A stretch of 64,000 bases of DNA, from the NCBI GenBank assembly GCA_030674185.1, contig CM060315.1, positions 88,569,915-88,633,914 of the forward strand, given 5' to 3'. A program made the position numbers and the translations under genes. Under the pieces are notes generated by a model that was not told the origin of the DNA, ran no database searches, and worked only from the letters and a program-made list of their open reading frames with translations. The stretch is from Monoplex corrugatus (Eukaryota > Mollusca > Gastropoda > Littorinimorpha > Ranellidae). Below are positions 1 through 11,395 of the stretch, one piece after another (positions within the stretch are counted from its first letter, which is position 1; each line of letters begins with the position of its first letter).

Positions 1-175
1 AAAGAAGAACAGAGAAACAATATGCTGACATCTAGTCCTCAGACAAACAAAGAAGAACAGAGAAACAATATGCTGACATCTAGCCTCAGGCAAACGAAGA
101 AGAATGGAGAAATAATGTGCTGACATCTAGTCCTCGGCCAAATAAAAAAGAATGGAGAAACAATATGCTGACATA
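1..175. repeat. 48-bp tandem repeat, about 3.6 copies
   Basis: Units start near 1, 49, 97 and 145, each carrying a variant of AATATGCTGACATCTAG. The last unit runs into an AAT microsatellite that is the tail of the LINE fragment to its right. The same word occurs once at about 835-880, so the array probably amplified from that flanking sequence. No coding content is seen. Confidence 0.85.
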
Positions 176-800
176 ATAATAATAATAATAATTACAATAT
201 TTATATAGCGCAAATCTTGATAAAATCAAATCTAAGCGCTGAAACAACACAACACACCGCACCCACACGCACGCACACACACGCACCACACACACACGGC
301 TATAAATGGGGAGAAAGAAAAAAAACAATGGAAAATTATAGAGCATATTATATACAATTATATATATATTGGAATGTGATTCCCCTCGAGTGGAGACAGG
401 CTGCAGAGGGGATTGAGTGAGGTTAGGATTTTATGCAAGGAGAAAAGGTGAGTTTTGAGAGCGGACTTGAAGGAGACAAAAGTAGGTTGCTGACGGACTG
501 AGAGAGGAAGTTTGTTCCAGGAGAGCGGACCAGAAACACAGAAGGCTCGTGGACATAGGTATTGAGCTTAGTGCGTGGAAAGCGAAAAGTCAGAGGATCG
601 GAGGCAGAGCGGAGGGTACGTGAGGGAACATAGATCTCAAGTAGGCTTGACAGGTAATCGGGGGCTGCGTTATTGAGGCTTTTGTAGCACATGGTGTCTA
701 GTTTGTACTGTATGCGCTTTGATAATGGGAGCCAGTGAAGTTGTGCCAGGAGAGGAGATATGTGGTCAGCTTTTTTCTTTTGAGTACAAGGCATGCAGCA
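172..800 (-). pseudogene. 5'-truncated LINE, RT C-terminal end and 3' tail
   Basis: Read on the minus strand, 800 to about 430 encodes the degenerate end of a CR1/L2/jockey-type reverse transcriptase. It has ISPLLAQLHWLPLSKRI, CYKSLNNAAPDYLSSLLEIY and LTFRFPRTKLNTY, a pattern typical of the C-terminal region of these LINEs. A frameshift breaks the upstream LQRIQNNAARLVL segment. The 3' end carries GCGCTATATAAATATTGT followed by (AAT)n, a tail that recurs at 7296-7340. It is non-functional. The family is recognised by motif, not by search. Confidence 0.75.
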
Positions 801-1760
801 TTGTTTTGAATGCGCTGTAGGATGTGAGTGGTGGAGGACAAACAAAGAACGGAGAAAAAATATGCTGACAATAGATGTCCTCACTAAAACACACAGGACA
901 GCCCCCCCCCCCCACAACCCACTAACACAGCCAACTCACTTCATCATATTCTCCATCAGAGTCATCTCGTCTGATGTACTCCACCACTCGTCTCTTTCAT
1001 ATAACCACTCCAAAGCAGTTCTCTGTTCCACTCGTCATACTTCGGGCGTTGCACATGTTGAAGCTCATGGACGTGCCCAATCACATTGCCGCAACTGGAG
1101 TAATCATTTTTATACATCAACAACTGTACAGATTACAGCACTACTATCAACATTGAATGCACATGTCATGCAATTTTTATATTACAAGACTACTATCATA
1201 TCATATATACATATGCATTTTACAGTACAAAGAACTACAGCACTATCTATCAATTTATAATGAAGTTGTGCCAGGAGAGGAGATATGTGGTCAGCTTTTT
1301 TCTTTTTGAGTACAAGGCATGCAGCATGTTTTGAATGCGCTGTAGGATGTGAGTGGTGGAGGACAACAAAGAAGGAGAAAAAATATGCTGACAATAGATG
1401 TCCTCACTAAAACACACAGGACACCCCCCCCCCCCCCACACACACACTAACACAGCAAACTCACTTCATCATATTCTCCATCAAGTCATCTCGTCTGATG
1501 TACTCCACCACCTCGTCTCTTTCCATATAACCACCTCCAAAGCAGTTCTCTGTTCCACTCGTCCATACTCGGGCGTTGCACATGTTGCAGCTCATGCGAC
1601 GTGCCCAATTCACATTGCCGCAACTGGAGATAATCATTTCTTTTACATCAACAACTGTACAAAGATTACATGCACTACCTATCAACATTGTAAATGCACA
1701 TGTCATGCAATATTATATATTAACAAAGACTATCTATCAATATCATATATACATAATGCA
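733..1760. repeat. Tandem duplication of a ~525-bp segment
   Basis: Sequence from about 733 to 1258 is repeated with small indels from 1261 to about 1760. Both copies contain the LINE fragment (GAAGTTGTGCCAGGAGAGG), the AATATGCTGACA word, a C-homopolymer with an ACAC tract, and the block with CGTCTGATGTACTCCACCA. The right end of each copy holds one or two monomers of the satellite that is expanded only after copy 2. The reading frames across it are not coding. Confidence 0.8.
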
Positions 1761-4700
1761 ATATTTTACAGTAACAAAGAACTTACAGGCACTATCTATC
1801 AATATCAAAATATACATAATGCAATATATTACAGTAACAAAGACATTACAGGCACTATCTATCAGTATCATATATACACACACAGTGCAATATATTACAG
1901 TAACAAAGACATTACAGACACTATCAGTATCATACATACACAGTGCAATATATTACATTAACAAAGACATTACAGGCACTATCTATCAATACCATACATA
2001 CACAGTGCAATACACTACAGTAACAAAGACATTAGAGACACTATCTATCATTATCATACATACACAGTGCAATATATTACAATAACAAAGATATGACAGA
2101 CACTATCACTATCATACATACACAGTGCAATATATTACAGTAACAAAGACATGACAGACACTATCACTATCATACATACACAGTGCAATATATTATAGTA
2201 ACAAAGACACTATAAACACTATCTATCAGTATCATACATACACAGTGCAATATATTACAGTAACAAACAAATGACAGACTATCAGTATCATACATACACA
2301 GTGCAATATATTACAGTAACAAAGACATTACCGACACTATCTATCACTATCATACATACACAGTGCAATATATTACAGTAACAAAGACATTACAGACACT
2401 ATCTATCACTATCAGTATCATACATACACAGTGCAATATATTACAGTAACAAAGACATTACAGACACTATCTATCACTATCATACATACACAGTGCAATA
2501 TATTACAGTAACAAAGACATTACAGACACTATCACTATCATACATACACAGTGCAATATCATACAGTAACAAAGACATACAGACTCATATCATATCATAC
2601 AAGTGCAATTAATACAAAGACATTACAGACACTATCACTATCATATCATACATACACAGTGCAATATATTACAGTAACAAAGACATTACAGACATATCTA
2701 TCACTATATCATACATTACACAGTCAATACTATCTACATAACAAAGACATATACAGACAATATTATCACTATCATATCATACTACACAGTGCAATATATT
2801 ACAGTAACAAAGACATTACAGACACTATCACTATCATCATACACAGTGCAATATATTACAGTAACAAAGACATTACAGACACTATCACTATCATACATAC
2901 ACAGTGCAATATATTACAATAACAAAGACATTACAGACACTTTCTATCACTATCATACATACACAGTGCAATATATTACATAACAAAGACATTACAGACA
3001 CTATCACTATCATACATACTAACAGTGCAATATATTACAATAACAAAGACATTACAGACACTATCATTATCATACATACACAGTGCAATATATTACATAA
3101 CAAAGACATTACAGACACTATCACTATCATAAACAGTGCAATATATTACAGTAACAAAGACATTAGACATGACCACTATCACTATATATACATAACACAG
3201 TGCAATATATTTACAGTAACAAAGACATTACAGACAACTATCACTTCAATCATACATACACAGTGCAATATATTACAGTAACAAAGACATTACAGACACT
3301 TATCAACTATCATATACATCACACAGTGCAATAATATACAATTAACAAAGACATTACAGCACTATCACTATCATATACATACACAGTGCAATATATTACA
3401 GTAACAAAGACATTACAGACACTATCACTATCATACATACACAGTGCAATATATTACAATAACAAAGACATTACAGACACTATCACTATCATACATACAC
3501 AGTGCAATATTACAGTAAAATTAGCACATACTATAATACAAAGTGAATTATACAGTCAACATAGCATTAAGACATTCATATCATACTACACAGTGCAATT
3601 ATTACAGTAACAAAGGCATTACAGACACTATCATAATACACAGTGCAATATATTACAGTAACAAAGACATTACAGACACTATCACATCATACTACACAGT
3701 GCAATATATTACAGTAACAAAGACATTACAGACACTATCAGTCATTATCAGTACAACATACAATATCATAATGCAATTTATTACAATAAACAAAGACATT
3801 ACAGACACTTTCTATCACTATTCATATCATACATACACAGTGCAATATATTACAATACAAAGACATTACAGACACTTTCTATCACTATCATTACAAACAC
3901 AGTGCAATATATTACAGTAACAAAGACATTACAGACACTTTCTATCACTTATCATACATACACAGTGCAATATATTACAGTAACAAAGACATTACAGACA
4001 CTATCATCATATCATACATACACAGTGCAATATATTACAGTAACAAAGACATTACAGACACTTATTCTCTACACATCATTACATAACAGTAACAACTATT
4101 TTACATTATACAAAGACATTTACAGTACAACTTTCTTCTATCACTATCATACATACACAGTGCAATATATTACATAACAAAGACATTACAGACACTATCA
4201 CTATCACACATACACAGTGCAATATATTACAATAACAAAGACATTACAGACACTTTCTATCACTATCATACATCACAGTGCAAATATATTACAGTAACAA
4301 AGACATTACAGACACTATCACTATCATACATACACAGTGCAATATATTACAGTAACAAAGACATTACAGACACTATCATTCAGTCATACGTACACAGTGC
4401 AATATATTACAGTAACAAAGACATTACAGACACTATCACTATCATATATACACAGTGCAATATATTACAATAACAGACATTACAGACACTATCACTATCA
4501 TACATACACAGTGCAATATATTACAATAACAAAGACATTACAGACACTATCACTATCATACATACACAGTGCAATATAGTACAATAATAAAGACATTACA
4601 GACACTATCACTATCATACATACACAGTGCAATATATTACAGTAACAAAGACATTACAGACACTATCATTATCATACATACACAGTGCAATATATTACAG

Positions 4701-5848
4701 TAACAAAGACATTACAGACACTTTCTATCATATCATACATACACAGTGCAATATATTTACAATAACAAAGACATTACAGACACTTTCTATTCACTATCAT
4801 CATACACAGTGCAATATATTACAGTAACAAAGACATTACAGACACTTTATCACTATCAGTCACATACACAGTGCAATATATTACAGTAACAAAGACATTA
4901 CAGACACTATCACTATCATACATACACAGTGCAACATATTACAGTAACAAAGACATTACAGACACTATCAATGTCATACATACACAGTGCAATATATTAC
5001 AGTAAACAAAGACATTACAGACACTATCACTATCATACATACACAGTGCAATATATTACAGTAACAAAGACATTACAGACACTATCACTATCATACATAC
5101 ACAGTGCAATATATTACAGTAACAAAGACATTACAGACACTATCACTATCATACATATACAGTGCAATATAGTACAATAACAAAGACATTACAGACACTA
5201 TCAATGTCATACATACACAGTGCAATATATTACAGTAACAAAGACATTACAGACACTATCAATGTCATACATACACAGTGCAATATATTACAGTAACAAA
5301 GACATTACAGACACTATCAATGTCATACATACACAGTGCAATATATTACAGTAACAAAGACATTACAGACACTATCACTATCATACATACACAGTGCAAT
5401 ATATTACAGTAACAAAGACATTACAGATACTATCACTATCATACATACACAGTGCAATATATATTACAGTAACAAAGACATTACAGACACTATCACTATC
5501 ATTACATACACAGTGCAATATATTACAGTAAGAAAGACATTACAGACACTATCACTATCATACATACACAGTGCAATATATTACAGTAACAAAGACATTA
5601 CAGACACTATCACACATACACAGTGCAATTATATACAGTAACAAAGACATTACACTAATTTACAGACACTATCACTATCATACATACACAGTGCAATATA
5701 TTATAGTAACAAAGACATTACAGACACTATCACTATCATACATACACAGTGCAATATATTACAGTAACAAAGACATTACAGACACTATCAATGTCATACA
5801 TACACAGTGCAATATATTACAGTAACAAAGACATTACAGACACTTTCT
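1700..5848. repeat. 58-bp AT-rich satellite array, about 70 copies
   Basis: The monomer contains CAGTGCAATATATTACAG, AACAAAGACATTACAGACAC and TATCATACATACA, with a dominant period of 58 bp. Variants with an extra CTAT or a lost CAGT are common. Divergence is highest around 2550-3900 and lowest around 4300-5800. Open frames here arise because the monomer lacks stops in some frames; they are periodic and not genes. No CRISPR-like unique spacers are present. Confidence 0.95.
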
Positions 5849-6480
5849 ATCCCCATCCTGTTTTAGTGCATTCTTGTAGTATGGTAGTTATGTTGTATAT
5901 TGATGTTATTGGGCAGAAACAATTAATGTGTGAAACATCTATATTTCACTTATTTTGGTACTGTAGCTCTGTAAGCATCTTGAGCACTGTTGTAGTGTTA
6001 GGCACACTAGAAATGTACATGATCATAATTATCATCATCACTATCATCATCACTGTCAATATTAAGTATTATCAACATCAACATCATCATTATTTTTATC
6101 ATTAATATTATTATTCAGGAGTCATGACCTGGATGCAGCCGGGCCCCCTTTTAGGCCTTAGAATGTCCGGAGTTAAGGACCGAAACACTTGCTTGACCAC
6201 GATTTCTCCTCTGAGGACCTCCTGCTGTCCAACTCTCCCCAAAGTTTCTTACTATTACTTATTACTAGCGTTACTGTTGTTGTTATCATCATCATTATTA
6301 TTATCATTAGTAGTAGTACTATTATTATTATCATCAACACTGTACAGTATACATTTGGTACCTTACCTTTTGCACTGCCAGTCATCAGCACTGAACAGCC
6401 CTTTGCTTTTTTCCGCCATGGCCTTGCCAATCTCTGTGCCCCTTTCTTGAACACGGTCCCATCTTTTCGGTCTGTACAAC
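5849..6480. other. Intergenic sequence with ATC/ATT microsatellites
   Basis: Single-copy AT-rich sequence follows the satellite, with trinucleotide tracts at about 6025-6115 and 6245-6335. Between them lies a GC-richer segment (6120-6240) that may be a transposon relic; I could not assign it. No gene is recognised. Confidence 0.5.
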
Positions 6481-6481
6481 A

Positions 6482-7510
6482 AACAAATCACAAAACTTCT
6501 GAGTTATTTCATTAGTTCAGCATCTGGAGGTTATTTGTTTGTTTGATTTTGCTGTCCCAATTCTGAGCTACTTCATTAGTCACAGCATCTGGGGGTTGCT
6601 TGTTTGATTTTGCTGTCCCAATTCTGAGCTACTTCATTAGTCACAGCATCTGGAGGTTGGTTGGTTGGTTGTTTTTGTTGTCCCAATTCTGAGCTACTTC
6701 ATTAGTCACAGCATCTGTAGGTTGATTGGTTGGTTGTTTTTGTTGTCCCAATTCTGAGCTACTTCATTAGTCACAGCATCTGTAGGTTGATTGGTTGGTT
6801 GTTTTTGTTGTCCCAATTCTGAGCTACTTCAATAGTCACAGCATCTGTAGGTTGATTGGTTGGTTGTTTTTGTTGTCCCAATTCTGAGCTACTTCATTAG
6901 TCACAGCATCTGGAGGTTGGTTGGTTGGTTGTTTAAAATTGTTGTCCCAATTCTGAGCTACTTCATTAGTCACAGCATCTGTAGGTTGGTTGGTTGGTTG
7001 TTTTTCACTTTTTGTTGTCCCAATTCTGAGCTACTTCATTAGTCACAGCATCTGGGGTTTATTTGTTTGTTTTCTTGGCTGTCCCAATTCTGAGCTACCT
7101 CATTAGTCACAGCATCTTGGGGTTGCTTGTTTGTTTGTTTTTGGTGTCCCAATTCTGAGTTAGTTTATTAGTCACAGCATCTGGGGATTGTTTGTGTGTG
7201 TGTTTGTGCTATCCCATTTCTGAGCTACTTCATTAGTCACAGCAACTGGAGGTTGGTTGGTTGGTTGTTTTTGCTGTCCCAATTCTGAGCTACTTATAAT
7301 AATAAATAATTACAATATTTATATAGCGCAAAAATCAAAAAGCTACTTCATTAGTCACAGCATCTGGGGGCTGGTTGGTTGTTTGTTTAAATTGTTGTCC
7401 CAATTCTGAATTATTTCATTAGTCACAGCATCTAGGGGTGAAGTGGTTGGTTGTTTTTGCTGTCCCAATTCTGAGCTACTTCATTAGTCACAGCATCTGG
7501 GGGTGGGGTG
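6482..7510. repeat. 65-bp minisatellite, about 15 copies
   Basis: Each unit has TCCCAATTCTGAGCTACTTC, ATTAGTCACAGCATCTG and a GGTTGGTTGGTTG tract. The spacing between units in the central part is 65 bp. The GGTT tract varies most. One unit is interrupted by a 45-bp LINE tail (7296-7340). Short open frames through it are repeat artefacts. Confidence 0.9.
7296..7340 (-). mobile_element. 45-bp retroposed LINE 3' tail with 8-bp TSD
   Basis: Inside a minisatellite unit, AGCTACTT occurs at 7288-7295 and again at 7341-7348. The 45 bp between reads, on the minus strand, GCGCTATATAAATATTGTAA plus an AAT-rich tail. That is the same 3' end as the LINE copy at 172-230. The surrounding units show the uninterrupted site. 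This fits target-primed reverse transcription aborted after a few dozen bases. Confidence 0.8.
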
Positions 7511-8700
7511 GTTGCCCAGATACACACACACACTTAGATAACAAAAGAGATGGACAGACAGGACAGGACAAGACAGAAAAACAGAGACAAGACACACAAA
7601 AACACACACACGCTGAGACAAAGAGACAAGACAACCTGAGAGACAGACAGACAAAGAGACAATCAAAACAGACCTTTGCCACACTTGTTACACTCTGAGC
7701 GACGAGCAAAGTTGACATTGCCACACCTGAAAAAAAAAATGGACATTGCCATACCTGGAAAAAAAAAATTGAGCAAAAACTGAAATAAGAAATCTTTTCA
7801 ATTCAAATAAAAGTTGAAAACTTTAGCATACATGTGTAGCCCTGGACACAAACTGTTCATGGAGATTGTAGACCATCAATAACATACATAGATTGGAGTA
7901 TGTCTATGTCTCACACACTTGCTTTCTTATGATTATAAACTGTGTGAGATAATTACAGCTGTTCACTAACAGTAACAGCCATAACATATCATGCTCTGCT
8001 TACATCCAATGAACCACTGCAGGCTAGTTAATAAAGTAATACACAAGACGGCACTTCAGTAGATTACACAGAGCATGAAATGAGAATGGATTTATGCACA
8101 AAATGACACATGTATCATATGCTTGCACAAAACTCTGCTGCCTCGCTAGATCTATAGGCTAACCTTCAAAACAAGAAAAGATTTGGAGTAAAATTTTATG
8201 GAAACCTAGAGTGGGAGACCCTAATATAAAATGATTCCATGTTGTTCTCAGTCTCATTCTGGCAAATATCAACATCACTGGCACCAAGCTGTACTGGCAC
8301 ATGCATTCATTTCCCTTATGTTTTATCAGCAATGTGGACAGGGTAAGACCTGCTTTGTAAGAACGAATTGGCCTTCCATCTGCATCAGAAAACTGGCCTG
8401 TCTGCTGTCCTGCTCATTGTTTCCATTATTCTGGTGGTATCTGCTTTGTCACAGTGTTTATGTATGATCCCTCGGAGATTAGAGATGTCAAAATTCAAGT
8501 CAAAAGTTCAGTCCAAGCCCGCGACATAAAAGCTGGCTTGCTCAATGTCAATCTTATTTATCAAGTAAATGCTTCAATCAGTCTAATGCATCAGCCAAGC
8601 ATTTCACTGCTTCAATGGATGATTGATTCCTTCACCTCATCAACACCCCCCTCCTCTCCATTTCAAAACTGCCAGGGCACAGGATTTTGTGCATGTACAG
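7511..8700. other. Gene-free segment with AGAC/ACAC tract and diffuse SINE-like sequence
   Basis: A purine-rich GACA/ACAC tract occupies about 7515-7670, and A-runs occur near 7730-7770. From about 8220 to 8720 the sequence resembles the body of the SINE family also seen at 18335-18600 (ACTGGCCTGTCTGCTGTCC, TTCTGGTGGT). No A/B box or intact element is visible, and I see no coding exon. Confidence 0.45.
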
Positions 8701-8721
8701 ATCAGATCTGTGTGGCTTGAT

Positions 8722-8975
8722 TGATTGATTTGGTTCAGTTTTTACGTCGACACCCACCTCAGCCTGGCTCAGGTGATATGGCCAACGGGGATAACCATCC
8801 CAGGGAAGTGGGGGAATGAGGACTTATCTAATCCTATAGTGACACCACCAGAACAACAATGATGTTAAGATGGAGCAGTGAAAAGGCCAGTTTTAATATA
8901 GCGCACCCCGGGATTCGAACCCACAACCATTAGCATGTGAATCCGACGCTCGTCTGTGCGGCGTGCATAGGCCTA
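8722..8975 (-). mobile_element. tRNA-derived SINE (family S3)
   Basis: On the minus strand a tRNA-like head ends in TGGGTTCGAATCC, a match to the RNA polymerase III B box. It is followed by a body with TTAAAACTGGCC and TTCTGGTGGTGTCA and a short (AATC)n 3' tail at about 8722-8735. Length is about 250 bp. The body is the evident ancestor of the 57-bp minisatellite at 11390-13170. Retroposition would depend on a partner LINE. Confidence 0.75.
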
Positions 8976-9660
8976 CATATTATATCTGATTACCTATGTA
9001 GCATTATCCGACATGAGATTTATCCCTCTTGAGCAAACGCCAAACTGTCGCAGACACCTGTGATTGAGCGTTTCCAAAGAACGTCCGTGACGCAGAAGAA
9101 AAGTAAAGTCACAAAAAGAAAAATATCCACACTACCACAGACAAGACACACAGAGTGACAGACAATAGTCTGAATAGACATGAACTGATGAAGTGATGAA
9201 ATCCCGCCTCCCTCCCCCGTTTGTATGCACAGTTAATCATCCCTACAGATTACAACCGTCTGCTAAATTCTTAATTAATGATAAGTGGAATAAATCTCAA
9301 TCAAGTGATAAACCACCGACCGTCTGACGGTCGCGGCAGCTTGATTTGCGTGAAATTCACTCAAATTGCATCTCGGTGAAGTGAAATGATACACTACTGA
9401 CAGCAGTGGCAGCTTAGTTTCCTTATGCGATGAATAAAATAAGAAGCTACAGAGAATACAACACATTTCTCGACGATGGAGATTTAGTGTGCAGATATTT
9501 CTCACTTGGTATCAGAGCAAATCCAATCGCCTTCGTTAGGCTTGAAACGCGACGACGCCGACATTGTTAGTCTCGGAGATGTAAAATACGGATTGGAAAA
9601 TTGTTCCAGTGATTTCCCTTGTGCGCTGGCGAATTATAAATCGTTTTTGTATACATATGC
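8976..9660. other. Gene-free segment
   Basis: AT-rich sequence with two diverged copies of a GATAAACCACCGACCGTCTG / GATACACTACTGACAGCAG-like motif near 9306 and 9388. No exon, RNA gene or complete element can be supported. Confidence 0.4.
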
Positions 9661-9671
9661 CTAGATTTAGG

Positions 9672-10091
9672 CGGGCCCCAGAGAAGGCTCGTGGACCATA
9701 GGTATTGAACTTAGTGCGTGGAAAGCGAAAAGTCAGAGGATCGGAGGCAGAGCGGAGGGTAGGCCTACGTGAGGGAACATAGATCTCAAGTAGGCTTGAC
9801 AGGTAATCGGGGGCTGCGTTATTGAGGCTTTTGTAGCACATGGTTATGGTATCTAGTTTGTTCAGTATGCGCTTTGAAACAGGGTGCCAGTGAAGTTGTG
9901 CCAGGAGAGGAGATATGTGGTCAGCTTTTTTCTTTTTTAGTACAAGGCGTGCAGCATTGTTTTGAATGCGCTGCAGGATGTGAATGGTGGAGGCCAGACA
10001 GGAGTGAATTGCAATAGTCAATGCGAGACATTATGAAGGAGAGAACAAGTTTTGCAGTTGTTTCGACAGATAGATACTTCCTGATCAGGCT

Positions 10092-10093
<2 letters not shown>
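9672..10093 (-). pseudogene. LINE fragment, RT C-terminal segment (copy A)
   Basis: The minus strand encodes SRIDYCNSLLSGL, then IQNNAARLVLKKKKADHIS, LHWHPVSKRI and SLNNAAPDYLSSLLEIY. This is the end of a CR1/L2/jockey-type RT, with a frameshift between the first two blocks. It is the same family as the copies at 172-800 and 10196-10735. It loses similarity at about 9670 and lacks its 3' tail. It is separated from copy B by a CA/GC microsatellite. Confidence 0.75.
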
Positions 10094-10158
<65 letters not shown>

Positions 10159-10187
10159 GCGCGCGCACAAACACACACACACACACG
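10094..10187. repeat. (CA)n/(GC)n microsatellite
   Basis: A CA tract with an internal alternating GC run (10145-10166), which is potentially Z-DNA forming. It sits at the junction of two LINE fragments. Confidence 0.95.
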
Positions 10188-10735
10188 GCTATAGATGGGG
10201 AAAAAGAAGAAAAGCAATGGAAAATTATAGAGAGCATATTATATACAATTATATATTACAATCTGATTCCCCTCCGAGCGGAGACAGGCTGCAGAGGGGG
10301 TTGAGTGAAGTCAGGATTTTATGCAGAGGAGAAAAGGTGAGTTTTGAGAGCGGACTTGAAGGAGACAAAAGTAGGTTGCTGACGGACTGAGAGAGGAAGT
10401 TTGTTCCAGGAAAAAGGACCAGAAACAGAGAAGGCTCGTGGACCATAGGTATTGAGCTTAGTGCGTGGAAAGCGAAAAGTCAGAGGATCGGAGGCAGAGC
10501 GGAGGGTACGTGATGGAACATAGATCTCGAGTAGGCTTGACAGGTAATCGGGGGCTGCGTTATTGAGGCTTTTGTAGCACATGGTGTCTAGTTTGTACTG
10601 TATGAGCTTTGATACAGGGAGCCAGTGAAGTTGTGCCAGGAGAGGAGATAAAAAAAATGTGGTCAGCTTTTTTCATTTTGAGTACAAGGCGTGCAGCATT
10701 GTTTTGAATGCGCTGTAGGATGTGAATGGTGGTTC
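10188..10735 (-). pseudogene. LINE fragment, RT C-terminus and 3' UTR (copy B)
   Basis: Minus-strand reading gives MCYKSLNNAAPDYLSSLLE, RTLRSASDPLTFRFPRTKLN and SWNKLPLSVRQQ, then a 3' UTR shared with 300-430 (GGAAAATTATAGAG, CCCCTCGAG-like block). The frame is interrupted upstream, and a 7-A insertion lies near 10651. It is the best-preserved copy of this LINE 3' end in the window. Confidence 0.75.
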
Positions 10736-10739
10736 TGGT

Positions 10740-11165
10740 TCAGTCAGTGTGGTGCCTTCCTTGTGTTGATGCACTCATTTCTGGGCTGGAATTTAGTGGA
10801 TGAACTTTCTTTATCTGTTGTAATCGATCCCTGGATCTTCTGCATTTATTAAGATCATTTAATTTTGCACATTTTTCCTCCAGCCAATTTTTCTTGTCGC
10901 TTTTAATTTTGCTCTTGATTTATCTTTTGAGTTTGTTGTATTCTTCTTTTCTTCCGGATCTGAGAGCTTGGCTTTTCTGTTTAGCTAGATCCATAACTTC
11001 CTTGCTGATGTAGGGCTTAATTAGTTTTCTTTTTTTCCTGCCTAACGTTTCTTCTGCTACTTCAGTGTAGTTCTTCTTCATATCTGCCCAAATTTCTTCT
11101 GGATACTGGTCGTTTAATGTCCAGTCCTGGATTAAAGCATTGAAACGGTCTGCGGCTGCTTATTG
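10740..11165 (-). pseudogene. LINE ORF2 fragment, endonuclease-RT linker region
   Basis: The minus strand encodes AAADRFNALIQDWTLNDQ, YPEEIWADMKKNYTEVAEE, LGRKKRKLIKPYISKEVMDL and ALRSGRKEEYNKLKR, followed by stops. This composition is typical of the region between the endonuclease and RT domains of RTE-like LINE ORF2 proteins. It is truncated at both ends. Assignment is by pattern only. Confidence 0.6.
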
Positions 11166-11395
11166 GGTATTTGCAGCTGGCCCCCATATCTGAGGATCGT
11201 TCTCCTATCTGCCACCTGGTGACACGTTGGGTCGGGGACGGTCGCCTCATGATTTACCAAAGAAAATCAAACACACACGCTAAAAATCCTGTAAGACATG
11301 TCAGCGTTCAGCGGCTTTTGGAAAGAGAGCTATTGACTCAAGATCTGGTGTCCCGAGTTCAGTCCCAGCCCACACTATTAAAACTGTCCTGTTTG
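11166..11395 (+). mobile_element. SINE head leading into the 57-bp minisatellite
   Basis: This segment contains TGACTCAAGATCTGGTGTCC and GAGTTCAGTCCCAGCCC (B-box-like), followed directly by ATTAAAACTGTCC, the first minisatellite unit. The same head-to-body order is seen in the SINE at 18335-18600. The upstream AAAAATCCTGTAAGACATGTC block is shared with 31660-31690. Confidence 0.6.

Noticed and set aside
1700..5848. Direct-repeat array considered as a CRISPR
   Set aside because: Monomers are contiguous with no unique spacers, and the context is eukaryotic.
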